From: Lumbricus rubellus
Lineage: Eukaryota > Annelida > Clitellata > Crassiclitellata > Lumbricidae
Direction: 5' to 3'
Length of the DNA: 64,000 bases
Assembly (NCBI GenBank): GCA_945859605.1
Contig: OX243821.1
Coordinates: 17,305,509 to 17,369,508 of the forward strand
The notes under the pieces were generated by a model. The model did no database searches. It was not told the DNA's origin and saw nothing but the letters and a program-made list of their open reading frames with translations. Positions within the stretch are counted from its first letter, which is position 1, and every line of letters starts with the position of its first letter. The translations under genes were made by a program, and so were the position numbers. Shown piece after piece: positions 10,752 through 21,054 of the stretch.

Positions 10752-13649
10752 CTACATTAAACGAAGTTTTCGCATAAGGAACCTGCGAATGATTTGTTCA
10801 AACGGAAGATTAATTTTCTGAGCAGCAAATTCAGATATTGCTTCGATATATGAATGATTACAGTCGATACAACATCTCACTTTCAAATATCTTGCAAGGA
10901 AATGTCTTCCAAGAAAGTAGGAGCATCTAGCGGTTTTATATCTGAGAAGAAACAGTAGATCCAACCCGTGATGGCAAATGAGTCGAGCAAAACATTGCTC
11001 AAACGTTGGTTCATCATCTATCTCGGCTTCCCCCATGTCCTTATTCAGAGGAGATAAGTAAAAGAAGAGTGTATGAAGACCCAACAAAAACTGAACGTCT
11101 CGATCGAAAAAGGAGTCGATCGGAGGTATCAGTAAAACATTCGCAAATAAAGAATCCTTCAAATTGCTCGGCAGATCAGACTCATGGAGAATTCGTTCGC
11201 ATAAAGTCAGCACTTCATCGTATTTCCGACATTTGTAAAGGTGCAAAGCACGATAACAATCAGCTGTATTGCACTGAATGCCGAAGTCTTTGCGAATTGC
11301 ATTGTAAAATGTTGTCATATTTTCCGAAGCATATTCCATTAGAACTTCAACTACTCTTTCATTAAACAAGAAATCATTCGCAGATGTAGTCCTGATCTCC
11401 GTGAATATGTCCACGCGGCGATAAATTATCTGTCTGGCAGCATTGAAATTATTAAACATTCTTGAAACAGCAAATTGTGGTTTTAAAAGAGTCTTCAAAT
11501 ACTCGTCCATAGGAAATGCTGATTTTGGTGCATCATGCGAAAAATGAGGCTGTCTATATGCCCTTTGATGAGATATTACAGATATATAATGGGCAAACAA
11601 CCCTGGCGAAAGGCGCAGATTAAGATAGAGCGGCCTACCAATGCAATGAAGATTGGGTTTACTGCTAGTAATCTTATTGTGAAGCACACGTAATCCAATA
11701 ATTATTGCGATATCGTCAATAAACAACAGACAACCTGCATTCAATGTTTCAGTTTCCTCTTCAGCAAAGTGATCTTCAAGAACTGCCAAACATAAACGTA
11801 TTGCTTCTTGATATTCTGATTCGGCAAAATGGAGGGACGCAAGATAGGCCAAAGCTGCAAGAGCAATGCCAATGGATTCAAATTCGCCATACTCTATAGA
11901 TTTTCTAAGAAACCCTTTTGACAGGATAGACATGAGTTGAAATTCTGAACAATAATTGTTTGATCCAGTTAAATTGATCATGATATCTTGGGCTTCGATG
12001 AATTCAAGCCGAATTCTGTTAACACTCTCGGAAAGCGTGACGGTTGTAGGAAAGTTATGATGCATAGAATTTACATTTTTGGGTTGCATTGTAATTGAGT
12101 TGACAAGCTCGACAAAAAGACCGCTATGCCATGAAATGTCACCGCGACCAATGCCATATGCCGCATGCAAAATATGCAGAACGATATCATAGTACGTGAA
12201 ACATGAAACGTTCTGTATTGTTGGCAGATCTGAGAGTAAGCAGCTATCTGCCATCAAATTTATACGTCTTGATTGATATGCTATTCTGAAGAAATGGTGC
12301 ATTCCGGAACTGTATCCGAATTCTATAGTATTGCGCAGGTTTCCATGAGAATGCTTGAATGTGGTAAAAACTAAAAGGTCCAATGTTTCTGCTTGATTCG
12401 TTTTGCAAAAGTCTAAAATAGGCAAAATAAAATTCACAAAATGTGGCATCGGTTCCAACGTGCCTGTTATATTCCATTTTAGACTCCGAATGAAGAACTT
12501 AATGTAATTTTCTTTGAACCAATGACAAAGAATCGCAGAATCTCGGTATTCGTTAAGTCGTCTTTTAGTGTTGTATATAATTGTTGAGTGCGATGGCTCA
12601 TTAAATAAATTTGCTGCAGGGATAAAGTAGTTCGGATAGTATCCTTTCTCAAGCCATTCTGAAAGTTTTAGTAGCAACTCGCAGCAGATCTTAATAACAG
12701 AAGAAGTATTCCACCATTCCGGCGACATCTCTTCACAAGTCCACAGCATCAGAGTCTTAATATGATACGGACAGAGAACCTCATCTTCCTTCAGACAATC
12801 CTTTTGAATTAATTCTCTCTTTGCGAAGAATCGCAACAGATGATAGACGATTTGCTGAATGGGAGTCCAGCTCTGGAGTAAAATTACCTCAGCCATGGAG
12901 AATGAAAATCTCCACTGGCGTATATCGTCTCTGCAGGAACGATGCTGAACGTAGACAATATGACAACCGTTTTGTACAACCTCGGCCATTGTATCAGTCG
13001 TCGGCCATCCATTTTTCCTAGGTCGTTCCAGCCATTCTTGGGCTTTTTTAGGCCACTGAGGACACCACACGCTAACGACGTGATCACTTCCTAAAAAACG
13101 ACCAGGCGCTTTTTCTCGCTGATGTAAAATTGCTGGGCCGCTTCTAACGTTTGGTCTCGTACGACTATAATGGGAACCAAAATTTGCAATAAGTGCACCC
13201 ATGTTTGGGAAATTGAAGTTATTTGTAACAGCTGTATGGTTAAATTCGTACATCTTATATATCCAATTAAAGTTCATATTACCCAAAACTCGTAGACGAA
13301 CAAAGCCTGGGCATCGCTGGTATGGTTCTATCTCGTAGCACTCGATCGTGTCAGAAAGGCCACTCTTATCAAATGGCAGCACAACAGACTTACCACTGAA
13401 AGCTAGTTTATTTGCGAGGACGACTAAGGCATCAGTATCGCCAATACATGAATTCAGCGGTCGGATATAGAACTCGGCAACGCTGCCACACCAGATTATA
13501 TAAAACTTTGGTTCAGACTCAGAGGTTGCTATTAGGTCATGCATGTAATAAAATGGAGCGAAAGAAGACTTTGGAAGCAGACGACATGTGGCGACTATGA
13601 ACGTAGAGACCAGTTCTTCGTCTCTCGATCTATCCGCACATTCCGTCAT
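10752..13649 (-). CDS. Mab-21/cGAS-like nucleotidyltransferase with long C-terminal extension
   Basis: Single-exon gene, 965 aa. The start ATG has an in-frame TAA six bases upstream. Residues 48-75 carry the nucleotidyltransferase signature: G55-S56, then 14 residues, then D71-T-D73. A third acidic position is D189 in SDHVVSVWCPQWP. Residues 187-345 match the Mab-21 block (GWPTTD, WRFSFSMAE, KTLMLWTCEE, YFIPAANLF). The last ~550 residues are helical and TPR-like (EYQEAIRLCLAVLEDH; YRALHLYKCRKYDEVLTLCERIL), a tail longer than in cGAS itself. Known of the family: cGLRs make cyclic or linear dinucleotides after sensing a ligand, while many Mab-21 members lack proven activity. No cGAS-type zinc thumb is visible. 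The product, ligand and activity are inference. A truncated paralogue lies 41 kb away. Confidence 0.88.
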   Translation of the reverse strand: MTECADRSRDEELVSTFIVATCRLLPKSSFAPFYYMHDLIATSESEPKFYIIWCGSVAEFYIRPLNSCIGDTDALVVLANKLAFSGKSVVLPFDKSGLSDTIECYEIEPYQRCPGFVRLRVLGNMNFNWIYKMYEFNHTAVTNNFNFPNMGALIANFGSHYSRTRPNVRSGPAILHQREKAPGRFLGSDHVVSVWCPQWPKKAQEWLERPRKNGWPTTDTMAEVVQNGCHIVYVQHRSCRDDIRQWRFSFSMAEVILLQSWTPIQQIVYHLLRFFAKRELIQKDCLKEDEVLCPYHIKTLMLWTCEEMSPEWWNTSSVIKICCELLLKLSEWLEKGYYPNYFIPAANLFNEPSHSTIIYNTKRRLNEYRDSAILCHWFKENYIKFFIRSLKWNITGTLEPMPHFVNFILPILDFCKTNQAETLDLLVFTTFKHSHGNLRNTIEFGYSSGMHHFFRIAYQSRRINLMADSCLLSDLPTIQNVSCFTYYDIVLHILHAAYGIGRGDISWHSGLFVELVNSITMQPKNVNSMHHNFPTTVTLSESVNRIRLEFIEAQDIMINLTGSNNYCSEFQLMSILSKGFLRKSIEYGEFESIGIALAALAYLASLHFAESEYQEAIRLCLAVLEDHFAEEETETLNAGCLLFIDDIAIIIGLRVLHNKITSSKPNLHCIGRPLYLNLRLSPGLFAHYISVISHQRAYRQPHFSHDAPKSAFPMDEYLKTLLKPQFAVSRMFNNFNAARQIIYRRVDIFTEIRTTSANDFLFNERVVEVLMEYASENMTTFYNAIRKDFGIQCNTADCYRALHLYKCRKYDEVLTLCERILHESDLPSNLKDSLFANVLLIPPIDSFFDRDVQFLLGLHTLFFYLSPLNKDMGEAEIDDEPTFEQCFARLICHHGLDLLFLLRYKTARCSYFLGRHFLARYLKVRCCIDCNHSYIEAISEFAAQKINLPFEQIIRRFLMRKLRLM

Positions 13650-13667
13650 CCTAAATTATAAAGTTTT

Positions 13668-13682
13668 TAAACATCATCACCG

Positions 13683-13741
<59 letters not shown>

Positions 13742-13761
13742 GATTCATCATCATCATCAAT
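13668..13761. repeat. (CAT)n microsatellite
   Basis: About 90 bases of CAT just upstream of the Mab-21-like gene's start codon (the gene reads away on the minus strand). It lies within the likely 5' untranslated or promoter region. Confidence 0.95.
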
Positions 13762-14494
13762 AACCTTGGCTCAATGCCCGTAAGAGTCCGACGCCACTCT
13801 CTGTCTGAGTCTGTCTCGCGTCATGCTCCCCAGCTTCAACCGGTCCGGTCATCAGGTCAGCTTCATACCATTAACACCTTGAAGCAGGGGTAGAGTGGGG
13901 CAAAAGGCCCACTTTTCAGGTCAATTGTCATATCTCAAAAAGTTATTACACTATAACTATGAAATATGTGCAGGTAGATACATCATTCATTTTGCTGTAT
14001 AAAAGTACCATAATAATGTCTATCTACAGCATCAGTAATGTGTGGGGATGATTTTCTTTCGACACCCAAAAAGGGCGTCTTGCCCCGTGGGTGGGGTAAA
14101 AGGCCCACACGTGTGAGGCAAAAAGCCCATGGGTGGGCGTTTTACCCCGCACTGTGTAACTTTAGTTATAATGCTGAAAAATGAGAACACATAAGATTTA
14201 TTAGACAGTCCAATAGGCCTACACATGCACTGAAAGTGACCTAAGCACAGCCGAATACGTGCAGAATGTCCCAGGCCTATTAAAAAATACAAAAACTGTC
14301 AATAATGTCCATTAGATCTCTCGTAGCAAGTCCCAGCTCACAAGACACAGCTCACTCGATAGACTATCACAGCAGCCGCAGCAGTCAGAATTAAAAAACA
14401 CTTGGCAACAAGAATCAGGTGAATCGAGTAACCAAGATCAGGAATGGACATGCATCATATACCAACTACAGTTATAAAATGCAGTAGGCCTAGT

Positions 14495-17073
14495 CTAGTC
14501 AGACTCGCAGTTTGGGCAGGTGAAATAGGAACAACCATCTGTGCAAGCCTCGTGTGCCCACTTCGCACACTGTTGGCACTGGACCCATTTCTCACGGGAC
14601 ATGCTGTTAGCGAAAGGTTCGCCGCATATCAGGCATGGCCATTCCTCGTCTTCACTGCTGGTATCATCGTGTGTCGCTTTGCGCTTCTTACTTCTCACCG
14701 CTGCGGTTTTGGTTTTAGGAAGAAGTTTCGCTCTTTTCTTCCGTCCGGTTGTTGACGTCGAAGGCTGTGGGTCGTCGTTTGAACTGCGTTTCCTTTGTTT
14801 CGCTGCGGTTTTGGTTTTAGGAAGAAGTTTCGCTCTTTTCTTCCGTCCGGTTGTTGACGTCGAAGGCTGTGGGTCGTCGTTTGAACTGCGTTTCCTTTGT
14901 TTCGTTGACTCCAGGCTCTTAATGAGAGCGGCACTCTTCGCAGCGGCCTTGGAAGCAATGGCGGAAGAACGTGCTTCCGCGACTTTCAACTTGTCTTCCA
15001 ATTCATTCTTGTATGGCGATCCTGTTAAAAGCGTTGCAGATTCAGCTTTACGTGTTCGAGAGCGTACACCAGAGATCTTCGGACGAGGTGATATTGCCAA
15101 GATCAGTCTCCGAGCTGCAATTGCACACATCCACAAAACCATTTATGTAGAAGGCCAGAGTACATCAAGTTCAATATAAAAAGTAGGCCTATGGCCTACT
15201 TAGAAACTTAAAATTAAAAGGAAAATGTTCACCAGGCCCAAACTTATATTCACTGTGTTTCTCATAATTTAATTCTAACTTGACTAACTACCAATCATCA
15301 ACTGCATTGATGTAAATGTAGGCGCGGGTTCTCGTCACATTCTACTAATAAACGAATACAATAGGCCTAATAATCAAATGGCTAAGCAACACTAAATGTA
15401 ATAAGTTACCTACCTCGTTCAGCATCACTCAGTTGAGCAGAAGCCTGTGCATCAGCAGTCACCGGCTGAACGACGGTGGGAGTCGGAGGGACCGACGGTG
15501 CATCAGCAGTCACCGGCTGAACGACGGTGGGAGTCGGAGGGACCGACGGTGCATCAGCAGTCACCGGCTGAACGACGGTGGGAGTCGGAGGGACCGACGG
15601 TGCATCAGCAGTCACCGGCTGAACGACGGTGGGAGTCGGAGGGACCAACGGTGCATCAGCAGTCACCGGCTGAACGACGGTGGGAGTCGGAGGGACCGAC
15701 GGTGCATCAGCAGTCACCGGCTGAACGACGGTGGGAGTCGGAGGGACCGACGGTGCATCAGCAGTCACCGGCTGGACGACGGTGGGAGTCGGAGGGACCG
15801 ACGGTGCATCAGCAGTCACCGGCTGGACGACGGTGGGAGTCGGAGGGACCGGCAGTGCCTCTTCGGTAACTGTTGCTGCCTGGAAGTCGTCGTCAGTGAA
15901 CACCTCAGGATCGAATGGCCACAGTCCACTGCACTTAAATCCATTGACGGCCTTTTCGGGTGTAGCCGTTCGCAAATATGCAGTGCCAAATATGCCTGCC
16001 ATGTCGTAGAATGAAATACGTTTTCCCGGATGGGAGACCATCCAGGAATCGGCAGCAACATTGTAACCGCTCTTGAGCGACTTGAAATAGCTTCTATCAA
16101 GCGGCTGCATCTTGTGGGTGGAGTGCGGTGGAAGAGTGAGAAGATGCAGACCATTCTCACGTGCAAAAGTGATAGCGCTCAGAGTCTTGTGGCTGTGATG
16201 ACCATCAAGTATTATAATTTGCGGATTGTCTGTGGATGCACGAGTGAAATCGACAAAATGCTGAAGCCATTTAATGAATAGCTCTGAATCTGTCCATCCG
16301 CTTGTACTTGTGTATCCCACAGATTGTGGTGGTGCACCATTGAGCAGAGCTGGAATCATCCTTTTTCGTGGATAGATGAACATTGGTGGCAAAAATGCAC
16401 CAATCGCACTCATTGCGCATATCACTGTAACGGTTGCGCCTCGCTCGCCACTTGTCACTTTACCAACGGTTCTCTGCCCCTTAGTAGCGATGATTTTCCC
16501 TGGACGTTGCACGTTGGTGATTCCAGTTTCATCCATGTTCCAGATTCTTGATGGTGTGCATGGAACATCAACAAGTAGTTGCCTGTAGACGTCAAAGAAT
16601 TGCTTGACTTTAGGTCTGTTGAAAGCCACTGCACGCGATAGATTTGTTCCCTGTGGCGCACGTATTGAAAGATCTGGATATCTTGAGAAGAACCCAGAGA
16701 GCCAGTCCTTCCCAGCCATCTGACTTTTCATACAGAACCTATGATTGATGCCTGCTGCCTCGGCCATGTCAAAAGCAAGACGTCTGACATCTCTTGGAGT
16801 GAGACCGTACAAAGCCTTTTCCATATATTTTATATGATTGCAAAGTTCAGATTCAAGGGCAACAGATAGTACTGGCGTATGGCATCCCAACTTCAACACA
16901 CCTGGCATCGTGGTATGGTGGTCACGATGTCGGCGCAAGGTTCGCGCGGGTATGCCCATCTCCCTACTCGCTTGAATGAGAGGCATGCCCTGACTAAGGG
17001 CTTCCAATGCTGTAGCAAGTCTCTCTTCACCATACTCTCCTCTTTCCGACTTTCGCTTGTAGACACGTACCAT
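14495..17073 (-). CDS. pogo-like DDE transposase, two exons, C-terminal PHD finger
   Basis: Exon 1 is 17073-15414 and exon 2 is 15114-14495. The minus-strand donor GAG|GTAGGT and acceptor TTGCAG|CT give a phase-1 join with an open frame of 759 aa. Near the N-terminus is a Psq-type helix-turn-helix (GMPLIQASREMGIPARTLRRH). The DDE_1 core has NMDETG, ILDGHHSH and MQPLD; 35 residues separate the second and third Asp (DD35D). A GFKCSGLWPFDP motif follows. Then come eight copies of a 17-residue Pro/Thr/Val-rich repeat, a basic linker with a perfectly duplicated 34-residue block, and a C4HC3 PHD-like finger (CLICGEP, WVQCQQCAKWAHEAC, CPNC). The role is excision and integration of its own element. 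Start: the MVRVYK Met; an upstream in-frame ATG exists at 17091. It appears intact. Confidence 0.85.
14701..14904. repeat. perfect 102-bp tandem duplication in transposase exon 2
   Basis: Two identical 102-base units (14701-14802 and 14803-14904) duplicate a basic, Ser/Thr-rich linker (KQRKRSSNDDPQPSTSTTGR onward). No difference between the units is visible, so the duplication is recent. The reading frame is kept. Confidence 0.9.
15447..15854. repeat. 51-bp coding minisatellite, 8 copies
   Basis: Eight near-identical 51-base units starting at 15447, 15498, 15549, 15600, 15651, 15702, 15753 and 15804. They encode the repeated peptide PSVPPTPTVVQPVTADA on the minus strand. The units differ by single bases (GAC/AAC in one, CTGA/CTGG in the last two). 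Because 51 is divisible by 3, copy-number change keeps the frame. Confidence 0.95.
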
Positions 17074-18457
17074 GATGTAATCTAAAAACAATTCATTGCA
17101 GACTCATTTACCATACCCTACCAAAACGATTATCACAATAGCAAGCAAGCGAACAAGAATTTAGCAACAAGCCTACTTTACACGTGGGTCCTTGCGGGGT
17201 AAAACGCCCACCATGGGCGTTTCACCCCATATAGAGGGTGGGCGTGTTACCCCAAATGCCCCGATTTATCTAAAATTTTTACAGTGTCGTTATCCTGCAA
17301 TATCGCTAATACATCAAGATATCATTGAAAACGTCGTTGCGAGCTCTGTCTGTCTGCCCATAACTATATCGAATCGCATACCACTTGCTTTCGCAAATCG
17401 TCAAACTGTGAGGTCACAACATTTAGCAAAAGTGTCCAAATAATTAAGAAATGAAATATTTTCACTTACCGCGAACCGAAATAAACAAACTCGATATCAG
17501 AAGGTAACTTCAGATGGCGCCAGCATAATTATTATGTATAATTTTATAGCGCTTAAATACTGCAGAGGCTCTACGAAGGCCCTAGGCGTTTCACCCCACC
17601 TAGGCCTTTTGCCCCACTCCACCCTAATTTGCAAAAATTAAAACACGCGGAAGCGACATTTTCAGCTTCTCTTCATCGGGGGTGGGGGAAGGATTATTAG
17701 GAGATACTCTATTTCGTGACATCAGTAGTGCTGGCGCGATGCATATCTTTCAGCCAGGGCAGCCATTCGACTATCCATAGCAGAGATTAACATGGGCGTA
17801 GTTCATCAGAGGCTAGGGGGATTAAGCCTCCCCCAAGAAAGCCCATATTCATTTTTTCCACCATGAAAATGGTATTTTTTTCCCCGAAGTTAGCCCCCCC
17901 CTCCCAAGAAGGCCCAGCCTAGAAAATATATTCGGGAGGCAATTCCACCGTCACTGACGTAACATTCAGACAGAAATGTTGCATCGTTTTTAATTCTAGC
18001 AGACTATCATATCACTGCTTTGCCAAAAATTTTATGCCAAATTATTTAACTGAAATTATAAGCCTTCTTAAAAGACAAAAAATATTTGGCAGGAAATATT
18101 TATGGGCATTTTTAAAAACAGTTTTTGAGTGTCGTCACTGACGTAACGCATTTTGGACACCAAAATTATTGCAATTCATGTACGCATCAAAATCTTCTGA
18201 AATATCACTGCAAAATTTTTATTAATGTTTTTAAAATTATTAGTATAGGTTGTGGCATACATAGAAAGTTAAAAATTTTATCCAACAGTAATATTTGTCA
18301 TAATTTCAATGGTGCCTAAATGCAGGGCCGTAAATCTGTTACTAAATGTGGGGATGGAAAATTTCCCTTCTGGATTATGTGCATAGTAAGCCTATAAGCC
18401 TACCTCCCTAAAAAACCACCCCAAAGTTAGTGTTAAAAATTGTTGGTTCTAACCTCG

Positions 18458-18491
<34 letters not shown>

Positions 18492-18493
<2 letters not shown>

Positions 18494-20072
18494 AGCTGGG
18501 GTACCCGGCGATGCCCGGGAATTTTATGTAAATAGCCGTGAAGCTATGGCGACGGAATGAAAGTAGCAAAAGTTTGGGTTTTCGGGCCCCCACCATGGCT
18601 CCCTCCACTGGCTGGTCTTGACGGTCCTCTGTCTACATGCAAAATTTCATATCAATAGCTGCAAAACTGCAAAAAATTCGCCCCCAAAATTGTGTCAACC
18701 CCGTACAGCACCCTGCTTCCACCAGGCACATGCCGGGCAAGGAGTGTGTTGGTTTGGGGTGAGGTGGTCCCGGTGGCACCCTATCGAGCTGCAACTTTTC
18801 CAGTGAATAGCTGTGAAACTATGGCGATGGAATAGAAATAGCAAAAGTTTGGGGTTTCGCACCCCACCGTGGACCCCTGGTGGAAAAGATTGACCAACCC
18901 CTTCACTGGCTAGACCTGACTCTGTCTAGATGCAAAGTTTCAGATCAATAGCTGGAAAACTGCATAAAAAATTCGCCCCAAAAACATTTTCGCCCCCATA
19001 AACAACGCCCTGCCACTCCCGGCCCTTGTGGAGCGAAGTGTGCGTTGGTTGGTGTCGAGGTGGTCCCGGTGGCACCCTATCTAGCTGCAACTTTTTAGGT
19101 GAATAGCTATGAAACTATGGCGATGGCACAAAATATGGAAAATGGAGTTTTCGCCCCCTCTCCATTCTCCCCTCGTGGTAAAGATTCGGCAACTCCTCCA
19201 CTGGGTGGACCTGACGGTCCTCTGTCTATATGCAGAATTTGACATCAATAGCTGCAAACAATGCTCCCCCAAATTTCGCCCCCCTAAACAACGCCCTGCC
19301 CCACCCGGTCCCTGCGAGGCGAGGTGTGTGTTGTTGGGGCAAGGTGGTCCTGATGGCATCCTATCTAGCTGCAGCGTTTCAGGTAAATAGCTGTGAAACT
19401 ACGGTGATGGTGTAAAAATAGGAAAAATGGAGTTTTCGCCCCTTCCTCCATTCTCCCTCTGGTGGTAAAGATTCGCCAACTCCTCCACTGGGTGGACCTG
19501 ACGGTCCTCTTTCTAAATGCAAAATTTGACATCAATAGCTAAAAAAAATTCGCCCCTCAAATTTTTTTTCGGCCTCTTTAAACAACGCCCTGCCTCACCC
19601 AGTCACCCGGCCCCTGCGGGGCGAGGTGTGTGTTGTTGGAGGGGCAAGGTGGTCCCGGTGGCATACTATCTAGCTGCAACGTTTCAGGTGAATAGCTCTG
19701 AAACTATGGCGATGGTGTGAAAATAGGGAAAATGGAGTTTTTGGCCCCTCCTCATTTTTTCCCTGGTGTGACAGATTCGCCAACTCGATTTATGGGAGGA
19801 CCTGTTGGTCCTCTGTCTAAATGCAAAATTTGGAATCAATAGCTGCCAAAAATATTTTTTCGCCCCCCCCCAAATTCCACCCATCCTGGCCCCCATGGTG
19901 TTAGAAATTTGCCAACCCCTGCACTTGCTAAGTTTGATGGACCCCTGTGTAGGTGCAAAATTTCAGATCAATAGCTGCGATACTGTGGGCGTGCATTCTG
20001 GACAAATATACATACATACATATATACATACATATAAATAAATAAATATACATCCTCTCTTATAGATATAGA
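18492..20072 (-). mobile_element. Helitron D with ~300-bp internal tandem repeats
   Basis: On the minus strand the element starts TCTATATCTATAAGAGAGG after host A and ends in CTAG before host T. The 3' hairpin is CCCGG-loop-CCGGG, 8 bases before CTAG. The interior is four to five tandem units of about 300 bases sharing 'aatagctgtgaaactatggc', 'acctgacggtcctctgtcta' and 'gaggtgtgtgttgttgg'. The first units are the most divergent. No Rep/helicase is encoded. Confidence 0.8.
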
Positions 20073-20691
20073 TATAAGCCTACTGCACATAGCCTAAAAT
20101 AATTATGTTCGAACTACATGGAACAACACGACCAGTCACTAGAGGTTCTCTTGCCAAACCGAAAGAGTTGAAAGTATTGGGCCTATTTAGTGGCTTATAT
20201 TTCTCTTCATTTTAACTTCTTCATCTGTATGGTTTAGTAGGCATAGCCTATACATTCATTTTTATAGCTTCTGTGGGTGCTGAAGTACTCTGGAGATTGT
20301 CATTGCGATTACAAATACAAACTGCAACCAAAACAAATTTCTAACTTAGAAGATATAAAATGACAGAAATCTGATCATGATGACATAACGCTGTTATACA
20401 ATGCTGTTAGCCTGTTAGTCACTTTTCTGGTGCACAGATTTTTAAGCAATGGCTAATAATTATTGTTTATGCATGTGAAAAGCTGTTCCTGATAGAGAAG
20501 TCAGTGCGCATTTGCACTATTTTCGTAGCACTTACCAGTTACCAGCACACCATCCTGCATGAAGTCATTTGGTAAAACGAAAGAGATGAGACTTCTTAAA
20601 TCTATTCACGAATTTTATTTGCTCAAATTTATTTGTACTCCTCTGTAGGTCTTCCGGGAACCCTGAAAGTGCTGGCCAACGCAGGAGGCAG

Positions 20692-21054
20692 GTGTTGGAA
20701 GGACACCTCAGACCGGATGAGGCCAAAATGGCCCAACCAGGAGAGGACTGGTCACCGCCTGGCAAGAGACCTAGAAACTCTAACAAAATGAACACGACAT
20801 TAAAGATTACAGATAACGACGTTAACGGGGCCCCCCGAAAATACGGAGGAGCACCGCGTCCGGCAGGAACGGAGGAGGGAACCGGGCCGTTCAGGTCGTC
20901 ATCCCGAGAAATCCTGGAACCCAAGGGAAGAAAGGAGGTTCAAGAGATCAGATATTCAATAGTAAGGAAACCATGTTCGTGGGAACATGGAACGTTAGAA
21001 CATTGTATGCAGTGGGGAAACTGGACATACTACTGCACCAGATTAAAGAGCTGA
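20692..21054 (+). CDS. possible small ORF1 of the RTE-like LINE
   Basis: 120 codons, starting MLEGHLRPDEAKMAQPG, polar and charged, in a different frame from the main ORF and overlapping its first 82 bases. Short overlapping ORF1s occur in some RTE/BovB elements. It has no recognisable domain, and the first part of its sequence is simply the shared 5' leader, so it may not be translated. Confidence 0.35.
   Translation: MLEGHLRPDEAKMAQPGEDWSPPGKRPRNSNKMNTTLKITDNDVNGAPRKYGGAPRPAGTEEGTGPFRSSSREILEPKGRKEVQEIRYSIVRKPCSWEHGTLEHCMQWGNWTYYCTRLKS

Larger units (their letters stand above)
13888..17624 (-). mobile_element. complete pogo-type DNA transposon (3.7 kb)
   Basis: Both ends read inward as GGGTRGAGTGGGGCAAAAGG. 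Inside each end are clusters of related words: GGGTGGGGTAAAAGGCCCAC, GGGCGTTTTACCCC and GGGCAAAAAGCCCA on the left (14080-14155), and GGGGTAAAACGCCCACC, GGGCGTTTCACCCC and GGGCGTGTTACCCC on the right (17196-17255). They look like sub-terminal transposase-binding sites. TA follows the right end, but the left flank reads AG, so the TA target duplication is only half preserved. The single transposase gene lies between the ends. Confidence 0.85.

Noticed and set aside
14495..15142. Separate PHD-finger host gene
   Set aside because: It lies between pogo TIRs and joins the transposase exon in phase through good splice sites, so it is the transposase C-terminus.
15447..15854. CRISPR-like array of 51-bp repeats
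   Set aside because: Units are contiguous without spacers, encode an in-frame peptide repeat of a transposase, and the DNA is eukaryotic.
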